DNA of 64,000 bases from Chitinophagaceae bacterium (GCA_016706055.1 JADJKL010000006.1:62001-126000), one strand, 5' to 3'. Positions 10,620 to 20,333 are shown, counted from the first letter of the stretch. The notes: a model not told the origin generated them from the sequence alone. Translations and numbers: made by a program.

Positions 10620-11396
10620 TTATTCCCCTTTAAAGATTGCTTTTCTTTTTTCTAAAAAGGCGGTTGTTCCTTCTTTCATATCCTCAGTAGCGAAGGCATT
10701 GCCAAATTCTTCTATTTCCAATGCATAGCCATCTTTTGTCTCATCATACACTGCATTAGCAGCTTTTATGCAGCCTGCAATGGCCAATGGAGCTTTTGAA
10801 TTAATGATGTCCAGAATTTTCTTTGTATGATCTAATAATGTTTCAGCCGTTGTAACATAGTTCACTAATCCCAATTGCTTTGCTTCGTTAGCATCTATCA
10901 GATGTGCAGACATTAATAATTCCATCGCCTTCCCTTTCCCAATTAATTGAACCAAACGCTGTGTGCCACCATAACCAGGAATTAAACCAAGGGTTACTTC
11001 CGGTTGACCAAACTTTGCATTTTCGCTTGCCACTCTAAAATGGCAAGCCATTGCTAACTCACATCCGCCGCCGAGTGCAAAGCCATTTACCGCTGCAACA
11101 ATTGGCTTAGAACAGTTTTCTATTCTTGCAAAAATATCTTGCCCTCTTTTAGCCAGTTGCATTGCATCTTCTTTATTCAATCCACCAAACTCAGAAATGT
11201 CTGCACCGGCCACAAATGCTTTTGGCCCGGCACCAGTAATGATCACTGATTTTATTTCAGCATTGGTTTCTATTTCATCTAATGCTGAAGTCAAATCGGA
11301 GAAAACATCTTTATTTAGTGCGTTAAGTTTATCTGGACGATTGATAGCAATGGTATAGATCCCGTTGTCTAAGGAGGCAAGTAGTGTTTGATACAT
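10620..11396 (-). CDS. Enoyl-CoA hydratase/isomerase (crotonase family)
   Basis: Hydrates trans-2-enoyl-CoA in fatty-acid or amino-acid breakdown. It is 258 aa from the ATG at 11396. A TTG three codons upstream is less likely. Oxyanion-hole and catalytic segments are intact: AFVAGADISEF near 60, GGGCELAMACHF and GQPEVTLGLIPGYGG with the two Glu residues. A candidate -7 box lies at 11413-11420. The substrate is not defined by sequence. The methylmalonyl-CoA mutase-type subunit upstream on the same strand is compatible with acyl-CoA metabolism. Confidence 0.92.
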   Translation of the reverse strand: MYQTLLASLDNGIYTIAINRPDKLNALNKDVFSDLTSALDEIETNAEIKSVIITGAGPKAFVAGADISEFGGLNKEDAMQLAKRGQDIFARIENCSKPIVAAVNGFALGGGCELAMACHFRVASENAKFGQPEVTLGLIPGYGGTQRLVQLIGKGKAMELLMSAHLIDANEAKQLGLVNYVTTAETLLDHTKKILDIINSKAPLAIAGCIKAANAVYDETKDGYALEIEEFGNAFATEDMKEGTTAFLEKRKAIFKGE

Positions 11397-11401
11397 TAGT
11401 T

Positions 11402-11512
11402 TCAAATTTTATCAAATGTAACAAATAAAAATGCACCTGCTTTGACAGGTGCTGGTTGCCCGAAGCCGCAGATAGCAAACAACAAGGGGAGAATAGTTAG
11501 TTTTAATTTCAT
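11402..11512 (-). CDS. Possible small exported peptide, 36 aa
   Basis: A short frame (ATG at 11512) starts with a signal-peptide-like segment, MKLKLTILPLLFAICGFGQ. Its 3' half holds a 7-bp hairpin, GCACCTG with CAGGTGC at 11432-11451, followed on the minus strand by ATTTTT. The alternative is that the hairpin is simply a terminator and the frame is accidental. No other gene is visible in 11397-11685. Confidence 0.25.
   Translation of the reverse strand: MKLKLTILPLLFAICGFGQPAPVKAGAFLFVTFDKI
11413..11420 (-). promoter_or_regulatory. Candidate -7 box TACATTTG for enoyl-CoA hydratase
   Basis: Consensus match 16 bases before the ATG at 11396, downstream of the hairpin at 11432-11451. Confidence 0.4.
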
Positions 11513-11685
11513 GTTGGTCTTGGTTTAGTGGAAGCACAAATATGCACAAACTTGAGCATATTTGAAGATGAAGGCCGCGGTAATAATCTTTCTGTGGGGT
11601 AACAAACATAAAATATTCAAGGAAATACATTTTCTGCTCTTCAAAATGGTTTGAATATTTTTATTTCCCGTTTCATTATATAAGT

Positions 11686-12093
11686 TTAAAAATTTCTATT
11701 TGCTTTCACCCATCCTTTTATATAATCTGCAATTTCCGAAGTGGGTGTTCCCGGCGCAAATAATTTTCCAACGCCCATTTCATTCAGCGTTTTCATGTCG
11801 TCTTCCGGAATGATGCCACCGCCAGTTAACAACACATCATCCATTCCTTTTTCTTTCATCATTTCAATTACCTTGGGAAATACCGTCATGTGAGCACCGG
11901 AGAGAATACTGATGCCAATTGCATCCACATCTTCCTGTAAAGCTGCATTCACCACCATTTCAGGAGTTTGGCGAAGACCTGTATAAATTACTTCCATGCC
12001 TGCATCTCTCAATGCAGTTGCAATTACTTTAGCACCACGGTCATGACCGTCCAAGCCAACTTTAGCAACGAGAACTCTTACAGGTCTTTTCAT
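11686..12093 (-). CDS. Cobalamin-binding subunit of methylmalonyl-CoA mutase type
   Basis: A stand-alone 135-aa B12-binding domain. The base-off/His-on motif is present as DGHDRG near 15-20, with SILSGAH near 62 and LLTGGGIIP near 88 lining the nucleotide tail. In separate-subunit mutases such a protein partners a catalytic alpha subunit, and none is encoded in this window. It has its own -7 box at 12101-12108. It could serve methylmalonyl-CoA, isobutyryl-CoA or another acyl-CoA mutase. Confidence 0.88.
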   Translation of the reverse strand: MKRPVRVLVAKVGLDGHDRGAKVIATALRDAGMEVIYTGLRQTPEMVVNAALQEDVDAIGISILSGAHMTVFPKVIEMMKEKGMDDVLLTGGGIIPEDDMKTLNEMGVGKLFAPGTPTSEIADYIKGWVKANRNF

Positions 12094-12100
12094 ATTGTAT

Positions 12101-12108
12101 CAAAAATA
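12101..12108 (-). promoter_or_regulatory. -7 box TATTTTTG for the B12-binding subunit
   Basis: Consensus match read on the minus strand, ending 7 bases before the ATG at 12093. It predicts a leaderless or nearly leaderless message. Confidence 0.55.
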
Positions 12109-12142
12109 CATTTCTTTAAGCAACTGATTCGTAAATTACAAT

Positions 12143-13132
12143 ATGCAATATAGAAAATTCGGAAATACTGATTTACTGGTAAGCGAAATTGGATTTGGTG
12201 CATGGGCCATTGGTGGCGGAGCCATGATTGGAAATACTTCTATTGGTTGGGGAGATTCGGATGATACTGTTTCTAAAGAAGCAATAAATGCTGCAATCAA
12301 TAGCGGTATTAATTTCTTTGATACAGCAGATATCTATGGATTAGGGCATTCGGAAAAACTGATTGGCGAAGTAATTGGCAACAGGTCAGATATGATTATT
12401 GCAACAAAAGTGGGCAATGTTTCCCGTAATGACCAGTTTACGGTTGATTATTCAAAGGAATATATTTTCACGGCTTGTGATGAAAGTTTGAAACGTTTGA
12501 AAAGAGAAACGATTGATTATTATCAACTCCATACTGCCCGTTTGGAACATTTGCAGCAATCTGATTGTATTGAAGCAATGACTGTGTTGCAACAGCAAGG
12601 AAAAATTAGGTATTGGGGTTTGTCGTTGAATACATTTGACCCGTTGCCGGAGGTGGAATTTTTAATGCAACAGAATTACGGAAATGGGTTTCAACTGGTG
12701 CTAAATATAATCAATCAAAAGACAGTACCTTTTCTAAATGAGATGAAAGAAAAGGGATATGGCGTTATTGCTAGAATGCCTTTGCAATTTGGATTACTCA
12801 CTGGAAAATTTGACAAAGGCGTTTCATTTCCTGATAATGATCATCGAAAAAAAAGAGTAACGAAGGAAGTGATTGATAAAACAAATGAAGAATTAAAACA
12901 GGTTTGGGATTTATGTAAAAATTATTCCTGCACAAAAACACAATTGGCTCTTAGCTATATTCTAAGTTATGATGCAGTTTCAACAGTAATTCCTGGGATA
13001 AGAAATCCGTTGCAAGTAGAACAGAATACGACCGGTTTATTTCCTTTATCCTCAAAAGATAGAGAATTGATAGAAGCACTGGGGAATACAAAACTATTGG
13101 AAGTAATGGATTTGATAAAGCAACAAGGGTAA
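12143..13132 (+). CDS. Aldo/keto reductase
   Basis: NAD(P)H-dependent oxidoreductase of the AKR fold, 329 aa. The N-terminal pattern (MQYRKFGNTDLLVSEIGFGAWAIGG, written in parts here: RKFGNTDL then GFGAWAIGG) and FFDTADIYGLGHSE with the catalytic Asp/Tyr are intact. KVGN and YYQLHTAR follow, and STVIPGIRN near 280 is the cofactor-binding segment. It resembles the IolS/YghZ-like branch, but the substrate is unknown. Its start is 49 bp from the divergent B12-binding gene. It converges on gltX. Confidence 0.92.
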   Translation: MQYRKFGNTDLLVSEIGFGAWAIGGGAMIGNTSIGWGDSDDTVSKEAINAAINSGINFFDTADIYGLGHSEKLIGEVIGNRSDMIIATKVGNVSRNDQFTVDYSKEYIFTACDESLKRLKRETIDYYQLHTARLEHLQQSDCIEAMTVLQQQGKIRYWGLSLNTFDPLPEVEFLMQQNYGNGFQLVLNIINQKTVPFLNEMKEKGYGVIARMPLQFGLLTGKFDKGVSFPDNDHRKKRVTKEVIDKTNEELKQVWDLCKNYSCTKTQLALSYILSYDAVSTVIPGIRNPLQVEQNTTGLFPLSSKDRELIEALGNTKLLEVMDLIKQQG

Positions 13133-13180
13133 CTATACGCCAATAATTGATGAGCATCTTTAATATTGATAGTTGCCTTT

Positions 13181-14710
13181 TTAATGTGTTGAAAAAATAT
13201 CCAACGCTGTTTTAATTCGGTTAATTGTTTCTCCTTTTCCAAGAACATTCGCAATATCAAAAACCCCAGGACCGAATTTTCCACCAACCAGCATAATGCG
13301 AAAGGGCAACATGAGTTCGCCTGGTTTTAAACTATTAACTGAAGCAATTTCTTTGAAGTTGCTTTCAAGTGTTGCTGTATTCCATTGTTGAGTTAATTCA
13401 TAATTACGAATCAGTTCAACAAAAAAAAGTTGTTTGGCATCATTCCATTTTGGTTTAACGGAATCAGTGTCTAATGTTTCAGGTGCTTTAAAAAAGAAAG
13501 AAGATTGTTGTACAAAATCCGGCAACAATGTGCAACGGTCTTTTACTAATTCAATAACCTTGTCCAATAAAGCTTCATCAGCAACAGTAACACCACTTTG
13601 CTCCAGCAGTTTTTTAACTCCCGACTTAAGACTCCCAACTCCCGACTTCTTTATCCATTCATGATTGAACCATTTCGCCTTTTCATAATCAAATTTTGCT
13701 CCGGCACTATGTACTCTTTCCATTGAAAAAGCTTCAATCAATTCTTCTAATGAAAAAATTTCTTTTTCTGTTCCATCATTCCAGCCGAGTAATGCAAGAA
13801 GGTTTATAAATCCTTCGGGTATAAATCCTTTTTCTTTAAATCCTTCAGTCAGTTCATTAGTTTTTGGATCCATCCAGTTCATAGAAAAAACAGGGAAGCC
13901 ATATTTTGAACCATCTCTTTTACTTAGTTTGCCATTAGGTCCAAGTATCAATGGAAAATGTGCCCATTGCGGCATATTTTCAATTCCGAATAAATATTTC
14001 CATAATAATATATGAACCGGAGCCGATGGCAACCATTCTTCTCCCCGAAAAGCATGAGTGATTTGCATAAGACAGTCATCTACAACAACTGCGAGATGGT
14101 AAGTGGGCATGCCATCAGCTTTAAGCAATACCTTGTCATCCAGTAAAGATGAATCGAAGTGTACTTCACCACGAATCATATCTGTAAAAGCAACCGTTTC
14201 ATTTTCGGGAACCTTAATTCTTATTACATGTTCAGCGTTAGCTTCAAGCAATTTTTTTGTTTCCTCAGCAGATATAGTCAGGGAATTCTTCATTTTCATT
14301 CGCAATGTTTGATCATATTGCGGAGAAGGATTTTGTTCTGATTTATATTCAGCTCTCATTTTCTCTAATTCCTCCGATGTATCGAATGCATAATAAGCAT
14401 TTCCTTCTTTTACAAGTTGTTCTGCATATTGACGGTAAGAATCTTTTCTTTCACTTTGGCGATAGGGTCCAAAGTCGCCACCGTGTTGCACACTTTCATC
14501 AGGCTCTAACCCACACCATTTAAGTGTATCAAAAATATATTCTTCAGCTCCGGCTACATATCTGCTTTGGTCGGTATCCTCAATACGTACTATAAAATCT
14601 CCACCATATTTTTGGGCGAACAGGTAATTATATAAAACGGTTCTTACGCCACCCAGGTGCAAACCGCCGGTGGGCGAAGGTGCAAAACGAACTCTAACTT
14701 TCTTACTCAT
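13181..14710 (-). CDS. gltX: Glutamyl-tRNA synthetase
   Basis: Charges tRNA-Glu. It is 509 aa from the ATG at 14710 (MSKKVRVRF). A TTG at 14719 falls inside the -7 box and is rejected. The class I signatures are intact: HIGH-type motif PSPTGGLHLGG near the N-terminus and KMSKS-type motif GKLSKRDGSKYG near 265. The length fits the usual enzyme. The -7 box TATCTTTG ends only 6 bases before the ATG. It is divergent from the deacetylase gene across a 51-bp spacer that also carries a palindromic repeat. Confidence 0.97.
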   Translation of the reverse strand: MSKKVRVRFAPSPTGGLHLGGVRTVLYNYLFAQKYGGDFIVRIEDTDQSRYVAGAEEYIFDTLKWCGLEPDESVQHGGDFGPYRQSERKDSYRQYAEQLVKEGNAYYAFDTSEELEKMRAEYKSEQNPSPQYDQTLRMKMKNSLTISAEETKKLLEANAEHVIRIKVPENETVAFTDMIRGEVHFDSSLLDDKVLLKADGMPTYHLAVVVDDCLMQITHAFRGEEWLPSAPVHILLWKYLFGIENMPQWAHFPLILGPNGKLSKRDGSKYGFPVFSMNWMDPKTNELTEGFKEKGFIPEGFINLLALLGWNDGTEKEIFSLEELIEAFSMERVHSAGAKFDYEKAKWFNHEWIKKSGVGSLKSGVKKLLEQSGVTVADEALLDKVIELVKDRCTLLPDFVQQSSFFFKAPETLDTDSVKPKWNDAKQLFFVELIRNYELTQQWNTATLESNFKEIASVNSLKPGELMLPFRIMLVGGKFGPGVFDIANVLGKGETINRIKTALDIFSTH

Positions 14711-14716
14711 AGTCCA

Positions 14717-14724
14717 CAAAGATA
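14717..14724 (-). promoter_or_regulatory. -7 box TATCTTTG for gltX
   Basis: Exact consensus on the minus strand, 6 bases from the gltX ATG, facing away from the deacetylase -7 box 23 bases to its right. Confidence 0.6.
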
Positions 14725-14725
14725 A

Positions 14726-14745
14726 ACCCCAACCCCTAAAGGGGC
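14726..14745. repeat. Dispersed palindromic repeat, copy 1
   Basis: ACCCCAACCCCTAAAGGGGC contains the dyad CCCC-TAAA-GGGG and sits exactly between two divergent -7 boxes. A near-identical copy in opposite orientation lies at 57479-57500 after argG. Confidence 0.55.
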
Positions 14746-14747
14746 TT

Positions 14748-14755
14748 TATATTTG
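14748..14755 (+). promoter_or_regulatory. -7 box TATATTTG for the polysaccharide deacetylase
   Basis: Exact consensus, 6 bases before the ATG at 14762. Confidence 0.6.
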
Positions 14756-14761
14756 CAATTG

Positions 14762-15391
14762 ATGGCCAATTATTTTATAAAAACTCCATGGTGGTTAAAG
14801 AAAATTTATCCTGGAAGATTATGGAGTATGTCTGCAATTGAGAAAAAAATCTATCTCACATTTGATGACGGGCCTCATCCTGTTGCAACAACTTTTGTTT
14901 TAGATGAACTGAAAAAGTATAATGCTAAGGCGACATTTTTTTGCATTGGCAAAAATGTAATAGAGCATCCGGCGATTTATAAACGAATTATTGATGAAGG
15001 CCATAGTACAGGCAATCACACTCAGAATCATTTTAATGGATGGAAAACAAGTAATGATATTTATTTGCAAGATGTAACTGCTGCTTCAAAGCATATTAAA
15101 TCAAATTTATTCCGGCCTCCTTATGGAAGGCTCCGTTCTAAACAAGCAAAGAAAATTGGTGATGCTATTGATGACAAATCTGCAAAAATTGTAATGTGGG
15201 ATATATTAAGTGGGGATTTTGATGAAACATTCAGTAAAGAGCAATGTTTGAAAAACGTTATGACGAAAACCGGTAAAGGCTCAATTATTGTTTTTCATGA
15301 TAGTGAAAAAGCATTTGCCCGGTTGCAGTATGTATTACCGTTGTTTTTAAGTGATTTTGCTCAAAAAGGGTATGCTTTTAAGCGTCTTTAG
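14762..15391 (+). CDS. Polysaccharide deacetylase (NodB homology domain)
   Basis: Predicted metal-dependent N-deacetylase acting on peptidoglycan or another GlcNAc polymer. It is 209 aa from the ATG at 14762; the TTG at 14753 overlaps the -7 box. NodB motifs are visible: TFDDGPHP near 33-40 with the catalytic Asp pair, GNHTQNH near 87-93 with two metal His, RPPYGRLRS near 117, and a late IVFHDS. There is no cleavable signal, but the short basic N-terminus (FIKTPWWLKKIYPG) may associate with the membrane. A terminator follows at 15427. Confidence 0.9.
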   Translation: MANYFIKTPWWLKKIYPGRLWSMSAIEKKIYLTFDDGPHPVATTFVLDELKKYNAKATFFCIGKNVIEHPAIYKRIIDEGHSTGNHTQNHFNGWKTSNDIYLQDVTAASKHIKSNLFRPPYGRLRSKQAKKIGDAIDDKSAKIVMWDILSGDFDETFSKEQCLKNVMTKTGKGSIIVFHDSEKAFARLQYVLPLFLSDFAQKGYAFKRL

Positions 15392-15426
15392 CAAAGTTTT
15401 TAATGGGACAGGTCTAAAAAAAGTTA

Positions 15427-15456
15427 GGGCCTGGGTAGAAACCCTGGCCCGTTTTT
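15427..15456 (+). terminator. Terminator after the deacetylase gene
   Basis: Stem GGGCC-T-GGGT, loop AGAA, ACCC-T-GGCCC, then GTTTTT. It separates the convergent deacetylase and lipoprotein genes. Confidence 0.85.
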
Positions 15457-15503
15457 AATCCGTACCCTATGAAAACTGGTTTAAAGGTATAATAATTTTT
15501 TAA

Positions 15504-16400
15504 TTACCGCAAAGTAATTTGAAAGGTTACTCCATTTATGGTAATTGTAGCCTGATTGTCGCAGTTACCGTTACCAAAGTCCAATAAAGCGAACCAACGG
15601 GTATTGGCAGCAGCATTTCTGCGAACTGTCCTTACTTTCCCCTTCACAATCCAACGGCAATTAAATCTTTTAATTAGAGGTTCAGTAATGTTTGATTCCC
15701 AAAGAACTATAAGATTGCCTCTTCTTACTTTGCCGGTAGAGTTTCCTTCTATTCTGAAAATATCATCAAGCGGATTATTGGTGGCAAGACCTTCAAATTG
15801 AGTAATTTCTTTATGGCTATCCCATTCAACAAAGTTTCCGCTAGGCTTAGTCAATTTAGCATTAGTTACATCTACTTTAAACGAACGACTCGTTGGTGGG
15901 AAACCAGCAGGACTGGTATTGGTAATTTTATGGTTCCCTTCCACTTTTATGCTGTCAAAATAAAAACCTTCGAAAGTTGTGGTGGCTATACTCCCAGGTA
16001 TAATTAGGCGACCAGTGTAGACAGTACTTACCTTTCCTTTTCTATAATGTCCGTCTCTACCAATACACCCAATATCTCCAAAATCAAGTGTAATTCTTAC
16101 CGGAAAAGCATTTGGAAGGCCCAACCTTTCAATTATAACATCGGGACATGCTGTAACACGGCCAAATACTCCAGTTCCAGCAATTCCAACTTCATCATTT
16201 ACACCCATAGCGTCATCAAAAACGCCGTTAAATACTATTTCAGCATCGCCATCTGCTTCGCTGGAGGCTTTTGCAGCTTCAACTTCTTCTTGATCAACAG
16301 TTCCTGATTGGCTATTTTCTTTCTGACAGGCTGTGAAAATCAGTAGAAATGAAAAAAATGCAATTGCGGATAGCTTTACTGGCATTGACCTGAGTTTCAT
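15504..16400 (-). CDS. Hypothetical lipoprotein
   Basis: Not a family I can name. 298 aa with a signal peptide and lipobox ending at a Cys (IFTACQKE, about residue 25). The mature part opens with a Glu/Ala-rich acidic linker and continues as beta-rich sequence with four cysteines, one pair in DIGCIGRDG. The ATG at 16385 (MPVKLSA) is a possible alternative start and keeps the same signal peptide. It stands alone between a convergent deacetylase gene and a divergent tatD. Confidence 0.75.
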   Translation of the reverse strand: MKLRSMPVKLSAIAFFSFLLIFTACQKENSQSGTVDQEEVEAAKASSEADGDAEIVFNGVFDDAMGVNDEVGIAGTGVFGRVTACPDVIIERLGLPNAFPVRITLDFGDIGCIGRDGHYRKGKVSTVYTGRLIIPGSIATTTFEGFYFDSIKVEGNHKITNTSPAGFPPTSRSFKVDVTNAKLTKPSGNFVEWDSHKEITQFEGLATNNPLDDIFRIEGNSTGKVRRGNLIVLWESNITEPLIKRFNCRWIVKGKVRTVRRNAAANTRWFALLDFGNGNCDNQATITINGVTFQITLR

Positions 16401-16513
16401 ATATTATTTTTTGTTTGATTATGATTTAACGGGATTATGATAGGTTTTATTAGCATAGGTTTAACGGTTCCTGCTTTTTTTTGCGGAATTTTGTCGACTA
16501 AAGTTATTTTAGA

Positions 16514-17287
16514 ATGAACCTTATTGATACACATTCGCATATTTATCTGCCCGAATTTGCAGAAGACCGAACAGAGATGTTTGAAAGAGCTGAAAAGGAG
16601 GGAGTTAGAAAAATATTATTACCGGCCATCGACTCATCCTCTCATAGAGATATGATTAAATTAGAAACTGCAAATAAGGAGTTATGTATAGCAATGATGG
16701 GTCTGCACCCTTGTTCTGTTAAGGAAAATTTTGAGGATGAGCTCAAAATAGCCAGAGATTATTTAGAAAAACGCCGTTTTATAGCTGTTGGCGAAATTGG
16801 GTTGGATTTTTATTGGGACAAAAGTTTTACTGAACAACAATATACAGCCTTTCATAAGCAGATTGAATGGGCTTTGGAATTTGATTTACCAATTGTAATT
16901 CATTCCCGCAATTCAACAGACGAGTGCATTAGTGTGGTAAAAGAGCATCAAAAAGGAAAACTCAGCGGTGTATTTCATTGTTTTTCCGGAGATGCTAATC
17001 AAGCTAAAAAAATTATTGATCTTGGTTTCTATATAGGAATAGGAGGAGTGGTTACTTTTAAAAATTCAGGATTAGATAAAGTGATGGAACAGGTAAGTCA
17101 TGAGCATATTGTATTAGAAACAGATGCTCCTTATCTGGCTCCAGTGCCTTTTCGAGGAAAAAGAAATGAGCCTTCTTATCTTAAATATGTAGTGGAGAAA
17201 TTAGCAATGATAAAAAATATTTCCACCGATAAAATAGCTGAAATAACTACTGCAAATGCTGAAAAACTGTTTCTCCTCTCGGCCTGA
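16514..17287 (+). CDS. tatD: TatD family metal-dependent hydrolase
   Basis: Cytosolic TIM-barrel nuclease/hydrolase of 257 aa. Metal-ligand motifs of the family are visible: DTHSHIYLP at residues 5-13, GEIGLDFY near 95, IHSRN near 133, HCFSG near 157 and ETDAPYLAP near 208. It ends 27 bases before the tRNA-Ser gene, which has its own promoter. Confidence 0.95.
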   Translation: MNLIDTHSHIYLPEFAEDRTEMFERAEKEGVRKILLPAIDSSSHRDMIKLETANKELCIAMMGLHPCSVKENFEDELKIARDYLEKRRFIAVGEIGLDFYWDKSFTEQQYTAFHKQIEWALEFDLPIVIHSRNSTDECISVVKEHQKGKLSGVFHCFSGDANQAKKIIDLGFYIGIGGVVTFKNSGLDKVMEQVSHEHIVLETDAPYLAPVPFRGKRNEPSYLKYVVEKLAMIKNISTDKIAEITTANAEKLFLLSA

Positions 17288-17292
17288 ATCTG

Positions 17293-17300
17293 TATTTTTG
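17293..17300 (+). promoter_or_regulatory. -7 box TATTTTTG for tRNA-Ser
   Basis: Consensus match overlapping no coding sequence, 14 bases before the mature tRNA. A TTT at 17270-17272 lies 20 bases upstream, where the -33 element is expected. Confidence 0.6.
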
Positions 17301-17314
17301 CAATCCTTTAAAAA

Positions 17315-17401
17315 GGAGACTTGTCCGAGTGGTTGAAGGAGCACGCCTGGAAAGTGTGTATACGGGAAACTGTATCAAGGGTTCGAATCCCTTAGTCTCC
17401 G
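17315..17401 (+). tRNA. tRNA-Ser (anticodon GGA)
   Basis: Acceptor stem GGAGACT pairs with AGTCTCC. The anticodon stem CACGC/GTGTG encloses the loop CTGGAAA with GGA at 17349-17351. A long variable arm and the T-loop GGTTCGAATCC follow. The length of 87 with a long variable arm is normal for serine. The 3' CCA is not encoded: the sequence continues GCTAT. Confidence 0.97.
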
Positions 17402-17411
17402 CTATATTTTT

Positions 17412-17445
17412 AACCCGGCACTATTTATAATAGTGCCGGGTTTTT
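17412..17445. terminator. Bidirectional terminator, tRNA-Ser / LytTR regulator
   Basis: A 12-bp stem (AACCCGGCACTA with TAGTGCCGGGTT), loop of 7, T run after it on the plus strand and A/T-rich sequence on the other side. It serves the tRNA and the minus-strand regulator that stops at 17448. Confidence 0.88.
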
Positions 17446-17447
17446 GT

Positions 17448-18208
17448 TTAGTATTTAAATACTTCTTTCATTTTTGTAACAAAGCTTTCTTTTTTCCTTC
17501 TGGAAACTTCAAGTTGTTTGCCGTTGGTCATCGTTACAAATCCACCTTCTCCTTTTTGGTATTCTTTGATATGCTTCATGTTTATCAAAAAGGATTTATG
17601 AATCCGGAAAAATAAAGTATCCTGTAGCATCATTTCATAATCCATTAATGGGCGGGAAGCCAATATTTTTTTCCATCTTTAAAATGAATATTGGTGTAGG
17701 TGTTTTCTGCTTCGCAATAAATAATATCACTTAACTCCACCACCTGAAATCCTTTTATACTTGGTATGCAAAGTTGCATAGGCTGCTGGCCTGTTTGCTG
17801 CTTCATGTTGTGCAGAAATGTTTCAATATGCTGGCTGTTTGACTTTTGTTGTATTCGCTTGGCAGCATTAGATACGGCAGTAACTAGTAAGGTTTCTTCT
17901 ACCGGTTTTTGCAAATAATCTACAGCTGCAAAACGGATGGCCTGCAATACATATTTGTCATGGGCGGTAACAAATATTACTTCAAAGTTTATCTCTTCCT
18001 GTTCTTTTAAAAAATCAATTCCGTTTTTTCCGGGCATTGCTACGTCTAAAAAAACTAAATCCGGTTTTAATTCTCTTGTTAGCACATTGGCCTCAATAGT
18101 ATTCTCCGCTTCTGCTATTATTTCTACTGCCGGACAATAGAGTTCTAACAATTTCCGTAATGTAAGTCGGCTCATTTTTTCGTCATCTACAAGTATTGCC
18201 CTAATCAT
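17448..18208 (-). CDS. LytTR-family response regulator, frameshifted
   Basis: Two-component regulator. An N-terminal receiver carries the phospho-acceptor Asp in VFLDVAMPG near 54 and the Lys in VDYLQKPVE. The C-terminal LytTR DNA-binding domain starts with PSIKGFQVVELSDIIYCEA. The frame breaks at a run of seven A (minus strand; T at 17666-17672) after FKDGKK. With eight A it continues as ILASRPLMDYE and ends with FFRIHKSFLINMKHIKEY, the usual LytTR core. The ATG at 18208 overlaps the kinase stop by one base, so the pair is co-transcribed. Confidence 0.85.
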
Positions 18209-20292
18209 TAGTATGCATAGTTTAAGGGCAGATAAAATTTAACGATGGTTCCTTCCGCCAGTTCGGGCATTGTTTTTACGGAGAATACCGGCTGATTATT
18301 TACATCTGCCCTTCCTTTAAATAATAAATCCAATCGGCTTTTAATAACAGATAGTGAATGCGAAAGCTTATCCGTTTCTGCAATATCTTTTTTTATTCCG
18401 GTACCGTTGTCGGTTATATTAATAGCCAGCAAATTATTTTCTATTTCAATTAGTACTTTAATGTATGGGTTCTGTACTTTTTTCAACTCTGCATGTTTTA
18501 TGGCATTCTCTATAAACGGCTGAATCATCATGGGAGGTATCTGCGTTCCTTCAGCATCTTTAGTAACAGTAACTTCGAAATTAAGATTGTTACCAAACGC
18601 CGTCTTTTCAAATTCAATATACTTGTTCAGGTAGTTAATTTCTTCCTCCAGTGGTATATCATCTTTATCAGCATTGGCAAAGGTTTTACGCATCAGTTGT
18701 GCCAGTGATTGTATTTGGCTGTTCGCTTTGTTTTTTTCGTCTATCAACACAAGGCCTTGTATGTTATGCAGTGCATTGTAAACAAAATGTGGATTCATCT
18801 GGCTCTGAAACTGGGCTATTTGTTTGGCTTGCTTGCTTAATTGCAAGGCTTGTTCTTTTATCTGTTCACTTTTATACTGCAATTGAGTGTAAGCCTTTTT
18901 CTTTGCTGTTATATTGCGGTATAAAATAAATGCCAACAAACCTAATAAAGCCAGACCTCCAATCAAATAATTACGAGTTCGCTTTTGATTACTGATTTGT
19001 TTCTCTTGTAATACTCCTGCTTGTTTACCTAATTGTATTTGTTGAGAATCAGTTGTAGCTTGTAATTGATTTTTTGCCAGTATTTGTTCTTGTTGAACCA
19101 ACTCTAAATCTTGTAGCTCTTTTTCTTGAGAGAGTAATTTTATTTGATCTTCTTTTCTTTTAGCTTCCAGAAAATTACCGGCAATAACAGCTTCCTGTTT
19201 CTCCAGTTCCAGTTGTTTTATTTTTTGGTCATTATTAAGACGAGCAATTTCTCTGTCTTTTTTTTCTTTTTGAAACTGACCATCTATTAGGGCGGTAGTT
19301 CTTAATTTTTCTTCATTATTAACCACAAACAATGCTTCATCGTACAACTTAAAATACTTGTATGCCGAAATAGTATCACCCAGTTCTGCATACGATTTAC
19401 TTAATCGTCCATAATATGAACTTTCAAGTCCCTTGTCATTGTCTTTTTATTAATAAAAGTCCGGTATTAAAGGCTTCTATAGCTTTAGCATATTCCTTTT
19501 TGATTGAAAAAGCCGTCCTTTGTTGAGGTAAAATTATTGTATAACCTTTGCATTTTTAGCTTAGAAATTAGCTGCTCCGTTTTATTCAGGTATAGCTCAG
19601 CAGTATCGTATCTCCCCAATTCGGTATATATGTTTGAAGTACCGTTTATTATCTGCACTAAGCTGATAGTGTCCTTAGCAGCTTCAGCTATTTTTACGGC
19701 TTTTCGAAAATAAGTTAATACATATTCATAGTCCGCTGTAGATGGGTTTGATATAGTATAATAATAAAATGTGCCCAGATTGAAATACAATGAACCTAAT
19801 CCTAGTATATCTTTTGTATTATTTTCCTGAACAGCAATAGCCTGCTTTTCATACTCAATCGCTTTGTCGTAGGCTTTGCGGGACTATACACTCCGGCCAA
19901 GCCATCTAATGCCTGTGCCTGATATTTATATAGCTTGTTCTTTTCAGCAACAGCAATTGCTTTATGTAGATTTATAACCGCCTCGTCGCTATTCAACAAA
20001 TCCCGATGCAATAAACCTATAATTCTATATCCAAGAGCAACACCTGCCGGACAATTTATTTTTTGAGATTGTTCAACTCCCCAATTATAAATAAGAAATT
20101 TTGCTTCTATATTTTTATTGGGCATTTTAAAACCTGTAAGCATTGTTGCAAATATGGTAGCACTATCAGCTTTTAATTTTCGAAGTGCATTTTGAAGTGA
20201 ATCTGTATTAATATTTTGAGACTGAGCAGGCAATACCGTAAAAGAGTACTGCATGTAAGAAGAACGATAAAAAAAACTTTTATTTTTTTCAC
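18208..20292 (-). CDS. TPR sensor histidine kinase of the LytS/His_kinase type, multiply frameshifted
   Basis: Partner of the LytTR regulator. Corrected reading starts at the GTG at 20292 (KKIKVFFIVLLTCSTL), giving a signal peptide, then TPR-like helices, a membrane helix (YLIGGLALLGLLAFILY) and a coiled coil rich in Gln/Lys. The kinase core has NPHFVYNALHNIQ with the phospho-His, the N-box PFIENAIKHA and DNGTGIKKD. At least four single-base shifts break it, near 20250, 19875, about 19505 and about 19455, mostly in A/T runs. The catalytic part (19347-18208) is uninterrupted. The original starts of the pieces are therefore artefacts. Confidence 0.78.
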
Positions 20293-20333
20293 TCACTAAA
20301 GTTATACAGAACCCAGCAAAAGAAAACACCCTG

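Noticed and set aside
11412..11630. 72-aa minus-strand frame
   Set aside because: Composition unlike a protein, overlaps a terminator hairpin and a -7 box.
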